Shown here piece by piece: positions 1 to 6,439 of a DNA stretch of 12,927 nucleotides. The position numbers and the translations under genes were made by a program. How positions within the stretch are numbered: the stretch's first letter is position 1; each line of letters starts with the position of its first letter. Location: assembly GCA_905236255.1 (NCBI GenBank), contig CAJOPK010000166.1:1-12927 (forward strand). Direction: 5' to 3'. The DNA is from an uncultured Selenomonadaceae bacterium (lineage in GTDB: Bacteria > Bacillota > Negativicutes > Selenomonadales > Selenomonadaceae). The notes beneath the pieces were generated by a model that made no database searches, had not been told where the DNA came from, and saw only the letters and a list, made by a program, of their open reading frames with translations.

Positions 1-39
1 CTGACGAGAAAAGACGAACCGGAGCATAAAGGAAAATAA
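1..39 (+). CDS. Possible 3' end of an upstream gene (partial)
   Basis: Reading frame 1 is open from the window edge to a TAA at 37-39 and would encode the hydrophilic tail LTRKDEPEHKGK. In related Firmicutes the gene before dxr is often cdsA, but these twelve charged residues do not identify any family. Frame 3 also stays open for eight codons, so the choice of frame is not secure. The call rests only on position and on the change to very AT-rich sequence right after the stop codon. Confidence 0.3.
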   Translation: MTRKDEPEHKGK

Positions 40-84
40 TAAATTTGTTAATGAATTTTAATATTTTTATCGTTTTTCATAACA

Positions 85-112
85 TTTACTTACAATAAAA
101 ATTTTGTATAAT
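85..112 (+). promoter_or_regulatory. Sigma-70-type promoter for dxr-rseP
   Basis: The element is TTTACT (85-90, four of six consensus bases), a 16-bp spacer, and a perfect TATAAT (107-112), set in AT-rich sequence. Transcription would begin near 119, giving a leader of roughly 35-40 nt to the TTG start of dxr. It suggests that dxr and rseP can be expressed separately from whatever lies upstream. This is a sequence match only. Confidence 0.6.
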
Positions 113-136
113 TGTCGAAAAGTTAAATTCTCTTGC

Positions 137-144
137 GGGAGGAG
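137..144 (+). promoter_or_regulatory. Ribosome binding site that decides the dxr start
   Basis: GGGAGGAG lies at 137-144. It overlaps or abuts the in-frame GTG at 144, which is too close for that codon to be the start. The TTG at 156 is 11 nt downstream and gives a protein beginning MKNIAVLGSTGSIG, the usual Dxr N-terminus. The spacing is slightly long but far better than the alternative. Confidence 0.6.
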
Positions 145-155
145 TGATTTTTGAA

Positions 156-1307
156 TTGAAAAATATTGCGGTATTGGGATCCACCGGATCCATAGGAACT
201 CAGGCTTTGGACGTTGCAAGAAATTTGCCGGGCGAATTTAAAATTTCGGTATTGGCGGCAAATTCAAACGTCGAACTCTTTGCAAAACAGATCGAAGAAT
301 TTAAACCGGCACTTGCCGTTTTGGCGGACGAATCGGCTTACAAAAAATTGAAGGAAAAGAATTTTCCCGGCACGCAGATTGCGGGCGGCAGAAAGGCTTT
401 TATCGACGCGGCAACTTTTCCGGAGGTTGGAATTGTTTTGACTTCCATGAGCGGTTTTGCCGGATTGGAGCCGACGATAAAGGCGATTAAGTGCGGCAAA
501 AATATTGCGCTCGCAAACAAAGAAACTCTGGTCGTTGCCGGCGAAATTGTCATGAAACTTGCCGACGAATACAAAGTCAAAATTTTGCCGGTTGACAGCG
601 AACACGGCGCATTTTTTCAGTGTCTGCAGGGGGAAGATTCAAAGTCAATTAAGAAACTTTTGCTTACGGCTTCCGGCGGGCCTTTTCGCGGGAAGAAAGC
701 TGAAGATTTAAAAAATGTGACGGTCAATGAAGTTTTGGCGCACCCGACTTGGAACATGGGAAAAAAAATTACCGTCGATTCGGCATCACTCGTCAACAAA
801 GGTCTTGAAGTCATTGAGGCAAAAAGATTGTACGGTGTGGAATACGATCAAATTCAAGTCGTCGTCCACCCGCAAAGCATAATTCATTCGATGATTGAGT
901 TTTGCGACGGCTCGGTTATCGCACAGCTTGCGAATCCGGATATGCGCCTTCCGATTCAATACGCGCTGACGTATCCGCGCAGAATGAAATCACCGATAAA
1001 GAGTTTGGATTTTTGGGAGATGCGCGATCTTACTTTTGAAAAGCCGGACTGCGAAACTTTCAAGGGATTAAAATTTGCATTTGAGGCCGGGCTTGCCGGC
1101 GGAACTTTACCCTGCACTTTTAATGCGGCAAATGAAGTTGCGGTTGCGGAATTTTTGAAGGGGCGCATAAAATTTTCCGATATTTACGACGTAATCGAAA
1201 ATGCGATGATTAAGCGTGAAGTTCGCCAAAATTTGACGCTTGAAATGTTGATTGAAGAGGATTCCGCGACGCGTAAATTGTCTGCGGAATTTATCGACGG
1301 GAGGTAA
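156..1307 (+). CDS. dxr: 1-deoxy-D-xylulose 5-phosphate reductoisomerase
   Basis: Dxr (IspC) converts 1-deoxy-D-xylulose 5-phosphate to 2-C-methyl-D-erythritol 4-phosphate with NADPH and a divalent metal. This is the committed step of the cytosolic MEP isoprenoid pathway. The N-terminal Rossmann loop GSTGSIG is at residues 8-14, NKET at about 121-124, the metal-binding D147-S-E149-H motif at 147-150, and NKGLEVIEA with metal ligand E218. The length of 383 residues is normal for the family. I start it at TTG 156, not GTG 144, because of the ribosome-binding-site spacing and because most homologues begin MKxIAxLGSTGSIG. The stop codon is six bases before the rseP start, and the rseP ribosome binding site lies inside the last codons of dxr, so the two genes are translationally coupled. 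All catalytic residues I can check are present. Confidence 0.96.
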   Translation: MKNIAVLGSTGSIGTQALDVARNLPGEFKISVLAANSNVELFAKQIEEFKPALAVLADESAYKKLKEKNFPGTQIAGGRKAFIDAATFPEVGIVLTSMSGFAGLEPTIKAIKCGKNIALANKETLVVAGEIVMKLADEYKVKILPVDSEHGAFFQCLQGEDSKSIKKLLLTASGGPFRGKKAEDLKNVTVNEVLAHPTWNMGKKITVDSASLVNKGLEVIEAKRLYGVEYDQIQVVVHPQSIIHSMIEFCDGSVIAQLANPDMRLPIQYALTYPRRMKSPIKSLDFWEMRDLTFEKPDCETFKGLKFAFEAGLAGGTLPCTFNAANEVAVAEFLKGRIKFSDIYDVIENAMIKREVRQNLTLEMLIEEDSATRKLSAEFIDGR

Positions 1308-1313
1308 TTTGCT

Positions 1314-2348
1314 TTGATATTGACAACGGCGGCTGCCGTATTTGTATTCGGCTTGCTTGTATTGGTGCATGAATTCGGACACTTCATAACGGCAAAATTG
1401 ACCGGTATGAGAGTTGACGAATTTGCGATAGGATTCGGACCGAAGTTGATAAGTTTTCGGCGCGGTGAAACGATTTACTCGATCCGTGCAATACCTTTGG
1501 GCGGATTTAACGACATTGCCGGAATGGAGCCGGAGGACAATCCGGCGGGAGAGCGCGGATATTGCGAAAAGCCGGTACTCTCGCGAATGATTGTTATTTT
1601 GGCGGGTGCGTTTATGAATTTCGTTTTGCCGGTGGTTTTGTTCTTTGGAATTTTCGCATTTTTGGGAACACCGAAACCCGATTCGGAACCGGTTTTCGGT
1701 GCGGTCATGGAACAGGGTGCGGCGGCTCATGCCGGACTTCAAGCCGGCGACAAAATTTTAAAGATTGACGACAAGCCGATTTCTTCTTGGGAAGAGTTCG
1801 GCAATTACATGCAAAACGTCAATCCGGATCAACAAATTGTCATGACGTATGAACGGGACGGAAAGATCGGAAGCGCGATCATCACCCCCGAATACAACGA
1901 AAAGGCTCAGCGCGCTTTAATCGGAGTCCGCAGCAAACTCGCTTACGAACCGCAATCCGTTTCCGATTCGGTTTCTCTTGCCTTTGAACGGACGGGAGAA
2001 ATTGCAAAGTTCATGATCGTGATGATCGGTGAAATTTTTAAAGATCCGGGCGAAGCCGATATTGCCGGACCTTTGGGAATTGCTCAAATGGCGGGGCAGG
2101 TTGCGGAAACCGGATTTATTCCGCTTTTGAATTTTGCCGCGCTTTTGAGTTTGAACTTGGGAATAGTAAATCTTTTGCCGGTTCCGGCACTTGACGGCGG
2201 TCATTTCGTCGCGTTGGTAATTGAGGCGGTCAGAGGAAAACCGCTCGGAAGCAAGGCAACTGCTTACACTCAAAGATTCGGAATTGCACTTTTGCTTTTG
2301 CTCACAATTTTTGCAACAAAGAACGACATAGTAAGATTATTTTTCTAA
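1314..2348 (+). CDS. rseP: Site-2 zinc metalloprotease (RseP/RasP family)
   Basis: This is an intramembrane protease that cuts membrane-anchored substrates such as anti-sigma factors and leftover signal peptides. The zinc-binding HEFGH motif is at residues 19-23 within the first membrane segment. One PDZ domain lies at about 124-195 (GLQAGDKILKIDD core). The second active-site motif, NLLPVPALDGGH at 286-297, includes the catalytic LDG aspartate. Hydrophobic segments also occur near 90-118 and at the C-terminus (323-335). The 344-residue length with a single PDZ fits the Firmicutes type; E. coli RseP has two PDZ domains. The TTG start has a GGGAGGT ribosome binding site (1299-1305) 8 nt upstream. 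The usual dxr-rseP order is kept, but ispG, often next, is absent here. The physiological substrate cannot be told from sequence. Confidence 0.95.
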   Translation: MILTTAAAVFVFGLLVLVHEFGHFITAKLTGMRVDEFAIGFGPKLISFRRGETIYSIRAIPLGGFNDIAGMEPEDNPAGERGYCEKPVLSRMIVILAGAFMNFVLPVVLFFGIFAFLGTPKPDSEPVFGAVMEQGAAAHAGLQAGDKILKIDDKPISSWEEFGNYMQNVNPDQQIVMTYERDGKIGSAIITPEYNEKAQRALIGVRSKLAYEPQSVSDSVSLAFERTGEIAKFMIVMIGEIFKDPGEADIAGPLGIAQMAGQVAETGFIPLLNFAALLSLNLGIVNLLPVPALDGGHFVALVIEAVRGKPLGSKATAYTQRFGIALLLLLTIFATKNDIVRLFF

Positions 2349-2375
2349 AAAGGAAGTAATATAAGGCACAAATAA

Positions 2376-2404
2376 TTGACATTGGTATCGATAACGATTA
2401 AAAT
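2376..2404 (+). promoter_or_regulatory. Near-consensus promoter upstream of the transglycosylase gene
   Basis: A perfect TTGACA (2376-2381), a 17-bp spacer, and TAAAAT (2399-2404, five of six) form the strongest promoter match in the window. The predicted start near 2411 gives a leader of about 130 nt that contains the aldo/keto reductase remnant. The spacer holds the 8-bp palindrome TATCGATA (2386-2393), which could be a regulator site, but I cannot name the regulator. Confidence 0.65.
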
Positions 2405-2527
2405 TCAGCCGCACTTGCCCGGCATGCCGGCGATTGCGTGAAATGCGGAGTTTGTGAAACACGTTGCCCGTTCGGCGTAAAAATTCGCGAAAACATGAGC
2501 CGGGCAAAGGAGATTTTCGGCTGTTGA
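2402..2527 (+). pseudogene. Remnant of the 4Fe-4S C-terminus of an aldo/keto reductase
   Basis: Between an in-frame TAA (2399-2401) and a TGA (2525-2527) lie 41 codons. They contain ARHAGDCVKCGVCETRCPFG and end KEIFGC. The spacing C-x2-C-x2-C-x3-CP is that of a 4Fe-4S cluster site. The context (ARHAxDC before, RCPFGV and AKEIFG after) closely resembles the C-terminal ferredoxin-like extension of a bacterial aldo/keto reductase subgroup. No ATG, GTG or TTG occurs in frame before the first cysteine, and no ribosome binding site precedes it, so an intact Fe-S peptide is unlikely to be made. The barrel domain, about 300 residues, is missing: rseP ends only 53 bp upstream. I read this as the leftover 3' end of a deleted gene. 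Confidence 0.65.
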
Positions 2528-2543
2528 TTTGGAGATGATATAA

Positions 2544-3389
2544 ATGGCTCTTCAGGGGATTGAAGGTATTCAAGGCTTGGAATTTGCCAAAAGGATTGAC
2601 GGAGTTCGTCAACGTATTGCCGAAATTGAAGAAAGATTCGGTGTCGGCGGCGAGGGCGGAAGTTTTCAAGCGACTTTGGAGCGCGAAATTGCACGCGGTC
2701 AACATGACAAAAAAGTTCAACCTTCGCAAAAATCTGCGGAAGTTCAAAAGATGCCGGGTACAACTCAACCGGTCAACGAAAATGATGCGATAAATTCCGC
2801 AAAAGTTGCCGCCGCCTTGAAATCCGGCGAAAGCAATACGCAAAATTTCACCGCTCGAAAATTGCCCGGTGAGGACGTTTTACAAAACAGAATAAAATTA
2901 AATCCGGCGGAAAACAATCCCGGTGCGGCAATTTCTGCGGAAACCGCGGAAGAAATTGAAAACAAAGTTCCGGAGCGTGAGGATAAAGTTTACTCTCCGG
3001 AAGTCGAATATAACGAAAACGGGACGGTCAAAGAACTCTTGGAAACGGCCGCCGAAAAATACGGAGTAAGTCCCGATCTCGTAAAAGCCATAGCGACAGC
3101 CGAATCGAATATGAATCAGGACGTTGTTTCGGAAGCCGGCGCGATCGGAGTAATGCAACTTATGCCTTCGACGGCGGCGGGATTGGGAGTCGATCCTTAC
3201 GACAGAGTGCAAAACATTGACGGCGGAACAAGATATTTGAAACAAATGCTTGATACTTTCGGCGGAAATGTTCGCCATGCCGTTGCCGCTTACAATGCCG
3301 GACCGGGTGCCGTTTCAAAATACGGCGGAGTTCCCCCTTACGGCGAAACCAAAAATTATGTCGGCAAGGTAATGGATATGTTGAAGTGA
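2544..3389 (+). CDS. Lytic transglycosylase, SLT domain, no signal peptide
   Basis: The C-terminal part (residues about 162-281) is a lysozyme-like SLT domain that cleaves peptidoglycan glycan strands. ATAESNMNQ carries the likely catalytic E187, followed by GAIGVMQLMPSTA (199-211) and AVAAYNAGPGAV (247-257), the usual family motifs. Residues 1-33 form a predicted helical, heptad-like segment (RIAEIEERFG), and residues 35-160 are a polar, low-complexity linker. The protein has no signal peptide or lipobox. Similar short helical N-termini occur on transglycosylases near flagellar genes in Firmicutes, so export by the flagellar type III apparatus is possible, but no flagellar gene is visible here. 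The start ATG is preceded by GGAG (2531-2534) with a 9-nt spacer. The gene has its own promoter and a terminator at 3407-3448. Confidence 0.88.
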   Translation: MALQGIEGIQGLEFAKRIDGVRQRIAEIEERFGVGGEGGSFQATLEREIARGQHDKKVQPSQKSAEVQKMPGTTQPVNENDAINSAKVAAALKSGESNTQNFTARKLPGEDVLQNRIKLNPAENNPGAAISAETAEEIENKVPEREDKVYSPEVEYNENGTVKELLETAAEKYGVSPDLVKAIATAESNMNQDVVSEAGAIGVMQLMPSTAAGLGVDPYDRVQNIDGGTRYLKQMLDTFGGNVRHAVAAYNAGPGAVSKYGGVPPYGETKNYVGKVMDMLK

Positions 3390-3406
3390 AAGTCAACTTG
3401 CAAAAT

Positions 3407-3448
3407 AAAATACCGTCCTTTGAAAATTTTCTCCGGGCGGTATTTTTT
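3407..3448. terminator. Bidirectional rho-independent terminator between convergent genes
   Basis: The left arm AAAATACCGTCC (3407-3418) pairs with GGGCGGTATTTT (3435-3446), including one T-G wobble, around a 16-base loop. A T-run follows on the plus strand. On the minus strand the same stem is followed by TATTTTATTTTG, so it can end both the transglycosylase transcript and the sucCD transcript coming the other way. It begins 17 bp after the plus-strand stop codon and ends 20 bp before the sucD stop. Confidence 0.8.
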
Positions 3449-3467
3449 ATTTCGTCAAAAAATCTTT

Positions 3468-4373
3468 TCAGCAGGTATGACAAACGTCATAAATTCCGGC
3501 GCGTTTCAAAGTTTCGACAACGGTTTCTCCGATATGGGCGACGGTATCCGCAACTTCGATTCCGACCGCGTTCAATGCTTTGATTTTATCCGCAGCCGTA
3601 CCCTTGCCGCCGGAAATGATTGCGCCGGCGTGTCCCATGCGTTTGCCGGGAGGAGCCTGACGACCCGCAATAAATGCGGTAACCGGTTTGTCCGGCATAT
3701 TTTCTTTAATCCATTTTGCGGCATCTTCTTCGGCAGTGCCGCCGATTTCGCCGATCATCAAAACGGATTTTGTTTCCGGATCATTTTTGAAAAGTTCCAA
3801 AACGTCGATAAAGTCCATTCCTTTAACCGGATCCCCGCCGATACCGATTGAAGTCGTAATTCCTATTCCGGCGTTCATCAGCTGGAAAGCCGCTTCATAA
3901 GTCAAGGTTCCGGAGCGTGAAACAAGTCCGACGTGACCTTTTTTCTGAACGTTGCCCGGAATTATTCCGAGTTTACATTCGTCGGTTGTCATTATGCCCG
4001 GACAATTCGGTCCGATAAGGCGGGTTTTCTTGCCTTCCATGTAACGGCGAACTTTTATCATGTCCTGCACCGGAATATGTTCGGTAATGCAGACGACCAA
4101 ATCAAGTCCGGCTTCAACGCCTTCCATAATCGAATCGGACGCAAAACGCGCCGGAACGTATACGACGGACGCGGTTGCTCCCGTCGCCTTTACCGCGTCT
4201 TCAACGGTATTGAAAACCGGAACGCCTTCAACTTCCTGCCCGGCTTTACCCGGAGTAACGCCGCCGACAATTTTCGTGCCGTAATTAAGCATTTGTTTCG
4301 TGTGGAAAGTCGCCGCCTTGCCGGTAATCCCCTGAACGATAACTTTTGTATCTTTATTTACCAAAATTCCCAT
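3468..4373 (-). CDS. sucD: Succinyl-CoA synthetase (ligase), alpha subunit
   Basis: With SucC this subunit catalyses the reversible conversion of succinate, CoA and ATP (or GTP) to succinyl-CoA in the cytosol. The N-terminal CoA-binding Rossmann region has VIVQGITGKAATFHT (11-25). The GPNCPG motif is at 121-126, SRSGTLTYE at 152-160, and the phosphohistidine loop RMGHAG holds H248, equivalent to the E. coli active-site histidine. The length of 301 residues is typical. A GAGGTGA ribosome binding site overlaps the sucC stop and lies 7 nt before the ATG, so translation is coupled to sucC, 12 bp upstream. In succinate/propionate-forming anaerobes the enzyme often works toward succinyl-CoA for the methylmalonyl-CoA route; that role here is inference. 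Confidence 0.97.
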   Translation of the reverse strand: MGILVNKDTKVIVQGITGKAATFHTKQMLNYGTKIVGGVTPGKAGQEVEGVPVFNTVEDAVKATGATASVVYVPARFASDSIMEGVEAGLDLVVCITEHIPVQDMIKVRRYMEGKKTRLIGPNCPGIMTTDECKLGIIPGNVQKKGHVGLVSRSGTLTYEAAFQLMNAGIGITTSIGIGGDPVKGMDFIDVLELFKNDPETKSVLMIGEIGGTAEEDAAKWIKENMPDKPVTAFIAGRQAPPGKRMGHAGAIISGGKGTAADKIKALNAVGIEVADTVAHIGETVVETLKRAGIYDVCHTC

Positions 4374-4385
4374 TTATGATTCACC

Positions 4386-5570
4386 TCAACCTTGATTGAC
4401 AAGACGGACGATTTCCTCCGCGCCGCCTTCCATAGTTTCCGCCGGAATGACGTTTGCAATCGGCGTATCTTTGAGAATTTGCCGCCCGCGTTCGACGTTT
4501 GTGCCTTCAAGACGAACAACAACCGGAACCGGCAGAGATTTTCCGTCCGGCGAAATAATTTTTGCCGCCCCGACAATGCCTTCCGCAATAACGTCACATT
4601 TGTTTATTCCGCCGAAAATGTTTACAAAAATTCCCTTTGCCTGACCGCCGTCAAGCATAATTTGGAAGGCTTCCGCAATTTTTTCCGGAGTGGAATCGCC
4701 GCCGACATCAAGGAAGTTTGCCGGTTCTCCTCCGTAATGTTTCAAAATATCGACAGTTGCCATCGCAAGTCCCGCGCCGTTGACCATACAGGCAACATTT
4801 CCGCCGAGATTTACATAACTCAATCCGGACGCGCCCGCGCGAAGTTCTTTCGGATCTTCTTCGGATTCGTCACGCAGTGAAACAATATCCGGGTGACGGA
4901 AAAGTCCGCTGTCGTCAAAATTGAGTTTTGCGTCAAGGGCAACAACATTCATTTCTTGAGTGACGACGAGCGGATTTATTTCGGCAAGCGAACAATCCTT
5001 CATCAAAAATGCGCGATAAAGATTCATCATGAGTTTTGTGACTTTGCCGACGGTCTCTTTCGGAAAATTCATCTTGTAAGCCATGCGGGTTGCCTGGAAA
5101 GAAGTAAGACCGACCGCCGGATCTATATACTCCTTGAAAATCTTGTCCGGCATTTCGGCGGCAACTTTTTCAATTTCCATGCCGCCTTCTTCCGATCCCA
5201 TCATGACGGTACGGGCGGTTTTTCTGTCAACGGCAAAACTCAAATAATATTCTTTTTTGATATTCGAGCCGGCTTCAATCAAAAGGCGATTGACTTTTTT
5301 GCCTTCCGGACCGGTTTGATGAGTAACCAAAACCTTGCCCAAAAGTTCTTCGGCATATTGACGAACTTCGTCCGGATTGTGTGCAAGTTTTACGCCGCCG
5401 GCTTTTCCGCGCCCGCCGGCATGAATTTGTGCCTTGACAACAACAACATCCGATCCGAGAGCTTGCGCTTGTTTTACCGCTTCATCGACCGTAAAAGCAA
5501 CCCCGCCGTCGGGAACGGTTACGCCGTAACCTTTCAGAACGGCTTTACTTTGATACTCGTGGATATTCAA
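4386..5570 (-). CDS. sucC: Succinyl-CoA synthetase (ADP-forming type), beta subunit
   Basis: This is the nucleotide-binding subunit of succinyl-CoA synthetase. It begins MNIHEYQSKAVLK, the usual SucC start, and carries an ATP-grasp domain with the glycine-rich HAGGRGKAGGVKLA loop (residues 50-63). INPLVVT, GAGLAMATVDILKHYGG and NIFGGINKCD are also present; the last belongs to the C-terminal CoA-ligase domain. The length is 394 residues against 388 in E. coli. I place the start at TTG 5570. AGGAGG (5579-5584) is 8 nt upstream, while the open frame extending to 5627 adds residues with no family similarity and would run over the ribosome binding site and A-rich tract. Whether ATP or GTP is preferred cannot be read with certainty. 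sucD follows 12 bp downstream; a hairpin lies upstream. Confidence 0.96.
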   Translation of the reverse strand: MNIHEYQSKAVLKGYGVTVPDGGVAFTVDEAVKQAQALGSDVVVVKAQIHAGGRGKAGGVKLAHNPDEVRQYAEELLGKVLVTHQTGPEGKKVNRLLIEAGSNIKKEYYLSFAVDRKTARTVMMGSEEGGMEIEKVAAEMPDKIFKEYIDPAVGLTSFQATRMAYKMNFPKETVGKVTKLMMNLYRAFLMKDCSLAEINPLVVTQEMNVVALDAKLNFDDSGLFRHPDIVSLRDESEEDPKELRAGASGLSYVNLGGNVACMVNGAGLAMATVDILKHYGGEPANFLDVGGDSTPEKIAEAFQIMLDGGQAKGIFVNIFGGINKCDVIAEGIVGAAKIISPDGKSLPVPVVVRLEGTNVERGRQILKDTPIANVIPAETMEGGAEEIVRLVNQG

Positions 5571-5575
5571 AAATA

Positions 5576-5585
5576 CTCCCTCCTC
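5576..5585 (-). promoter_or_regulatory. Ribosome binding site fixing the TTG start of sucC
   Basis: On the minus strand GAGGAGGGAG runs from 5585 to 5576, with an 8-nt gap from AGGAGG to TTG (5570-5568). It lies inside the upstream part of the longer open frame, which rules against any start beyond it. The match is close to the full anti-Shine-Dalgarno complement, as expected for a highly expressed metabolic gene. Confidence 0.75.
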
Positions 5586-5628
5586 AAAAAATAAAAAGGC
5601 GTACGGTGACGAAAAGAACTTCGTCACC
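5586..5628 (-). terminator. Hairpin between the epimerase-like gene and sucC, terminator or attenuator
   Basis: A perfect 9-bp stem (5605-5613 with 5620-5628, GGTGACGAA arms) has a 6-base loop. On the minus strand it is followed, after seven bases, by a T-rich run (complement of 5586-5597). The short extra gap before the T-run makes it a weaker intrinsic terminator than those at 3407 and 11894. It lies in the 75-bp gap between the epimerase-like stop and the sucC start. It could limit read-through from upstream genes into sucCD or stabilise a processed sucCD message. I found no convincing separate sucC promoter in this gap. Confidence 0.55.
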
Positions 5629-5645
5629 CGTCCGTCAAAATTTGC

Positions 5646-6401
5646 TCATTTTCTATTTTTCAACACATACACCGTTTGAGATTTATTTTTGCCGCCGCCG
5701 CTTGTTTTGACGGAAAAACCCCCGTCGATTTCGGCAACGTGCAATTCATTTTGAGTGGCATAAACTTTGAGTTCAATGCCCGACGCCGGCGAAAAAATAT
5801 CCGCAGCGTTTTTCAGTCCGGCATCAAGATAATCAATCGGACAGCCGGGATCATATCCGAACATTCCGAGCTCCATTTCGACTTCCGCAGGCTTGTCGAT
5901 AATTTTATAAACCTGATTTCCGAAAATTTTCCCTTTAGTCGCATTTTCCGAATAAGGCGAAATTTCGGCATCGGGCAAAACCGCGCCGTCAAAATTAAGT
6001 TGCGTCGAAATTTCTTTCGTGTCGTCGGATTCGTAAGTAATGCTTATTTCGTTGTCGTTTGAAATGCTGTAGAGGACGGAAACTTTTTTGCCGCCGGCTT
6101 CGCCGGTAAATTTCACGCCTTCGACAAGTTGTTCGGCTTGCCAGAGAATTTTGGCAAAATCCGCACCGCCGTCAACGAAAACCGCGCCGGTCGAATCGTC
6201 TTTTTCAAATCCGGCAACGTCCGGATAAGTTTTCAGTACAAATTTGTTTGAAAAACTTTTGTCACGGAAACGCACGGAAACAATACGCGCACCGAAATCG
6301 GTAACTTTCAATTCGTTGCCTTTGGTATTACGGAGCGTGTAAACCGTTGCCTCACGCCCGTCGGAAAGTTTTCCGAAAGATTCTTTTTTGAAATCCGGCA
6401 T
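5646..6401 (-). CDS. Degenerate aldose 1-epimerase (galactose mutarotase-like) protein
   Basis: The sequence follows the order of galactose mutarotase: a start like NTKGNELKVTDFGARIVSV (25-43), a middle strand ITYESDDTKEISTQLNF (121-137), PDAEISPYSENATKGKIFG (143-161), and GYDPGCPIDYLD followed by SPASGIELKVYATQNELHV (182-222). However, it is 251 residues against about 330-350. The NHSYFNL-type catalytic histidine segment appears as TQLNFDGAV (no histidine). The chain ends soon after the ATQNELHV strand, before the usual catalytic glutamate. It therefore probably keeps the beta-sandwich fold without mutarotase activity, perhaps binding a sugar or acting on an unusual one. There is no signal peptide. 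The ATG has a GGGGAGGT site about 8 nt upstream and starts 38 bp after the barrel-protein gene, so the two are likely co-transcribed. Family assignment is by eye. Confidence 0.7.
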   Translation of the reverse strand: MPDFKKESFGKLSDGREATVYTLRNTKGNELKVTDFGARIVSVRFRDKSFSNKFVLKTYPDVAGFEKDDSTGAVFVDGGADFAKILWQAEQLVEGVKFTGEAGGKKVSVLYSISNDNEISITYESDDTKEISTQLNFDGAVLPDAEISPYSENATKGKIFGNQVYKIIDKPAEVEMELGMFGYDPGCPIDYLDAGLKNAADIFSPASGIELKVYATQNELHVAEIDGGFSVKTSGGGKNKSQTVYVLKNRK

Positions 6402-6439
6402 TTAAAATCGACCTCCCCACAATCATCTCAAATCAAATT

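Noticed and set aside
178..192. Direct repeat GGATCC-ACC-GGATCC in dxr
   Set aside because: It encodes the conserved G-S-T-G-S nucleotide-binding loop; repeated Gly-Ser codons explain it.
1107..1742. Long minus-strand open frame (211 codons) opposite dxr and rseP
   Set aside because: It lies antisense to two clear conserved genes and its translation is Arg/Asn/His/Phe-rich with no recognisable domain, as expected from a mirrored coding frame.
2384..2404. Fur-like box near GGTATCGATAACGATTA
   Set aside because: It has only partial similarity to the GATAAT-type Fur consensus and the palindrome is 8 bp; too weak to name a regulator.
2438..2527. Small Fe-S protein starting at the in-frame GTG
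   Set aside because: This start lies after the first cluster cysteine, so the product would lack one of four ligands, and no ribosome binding site precedes it.
4893..5594. 233-codon plus-strand open frame opposite sucC
   Set aside because: It is fully antisense to sucC with Phe-rich, family-less sequence; an artefact of codon bias.
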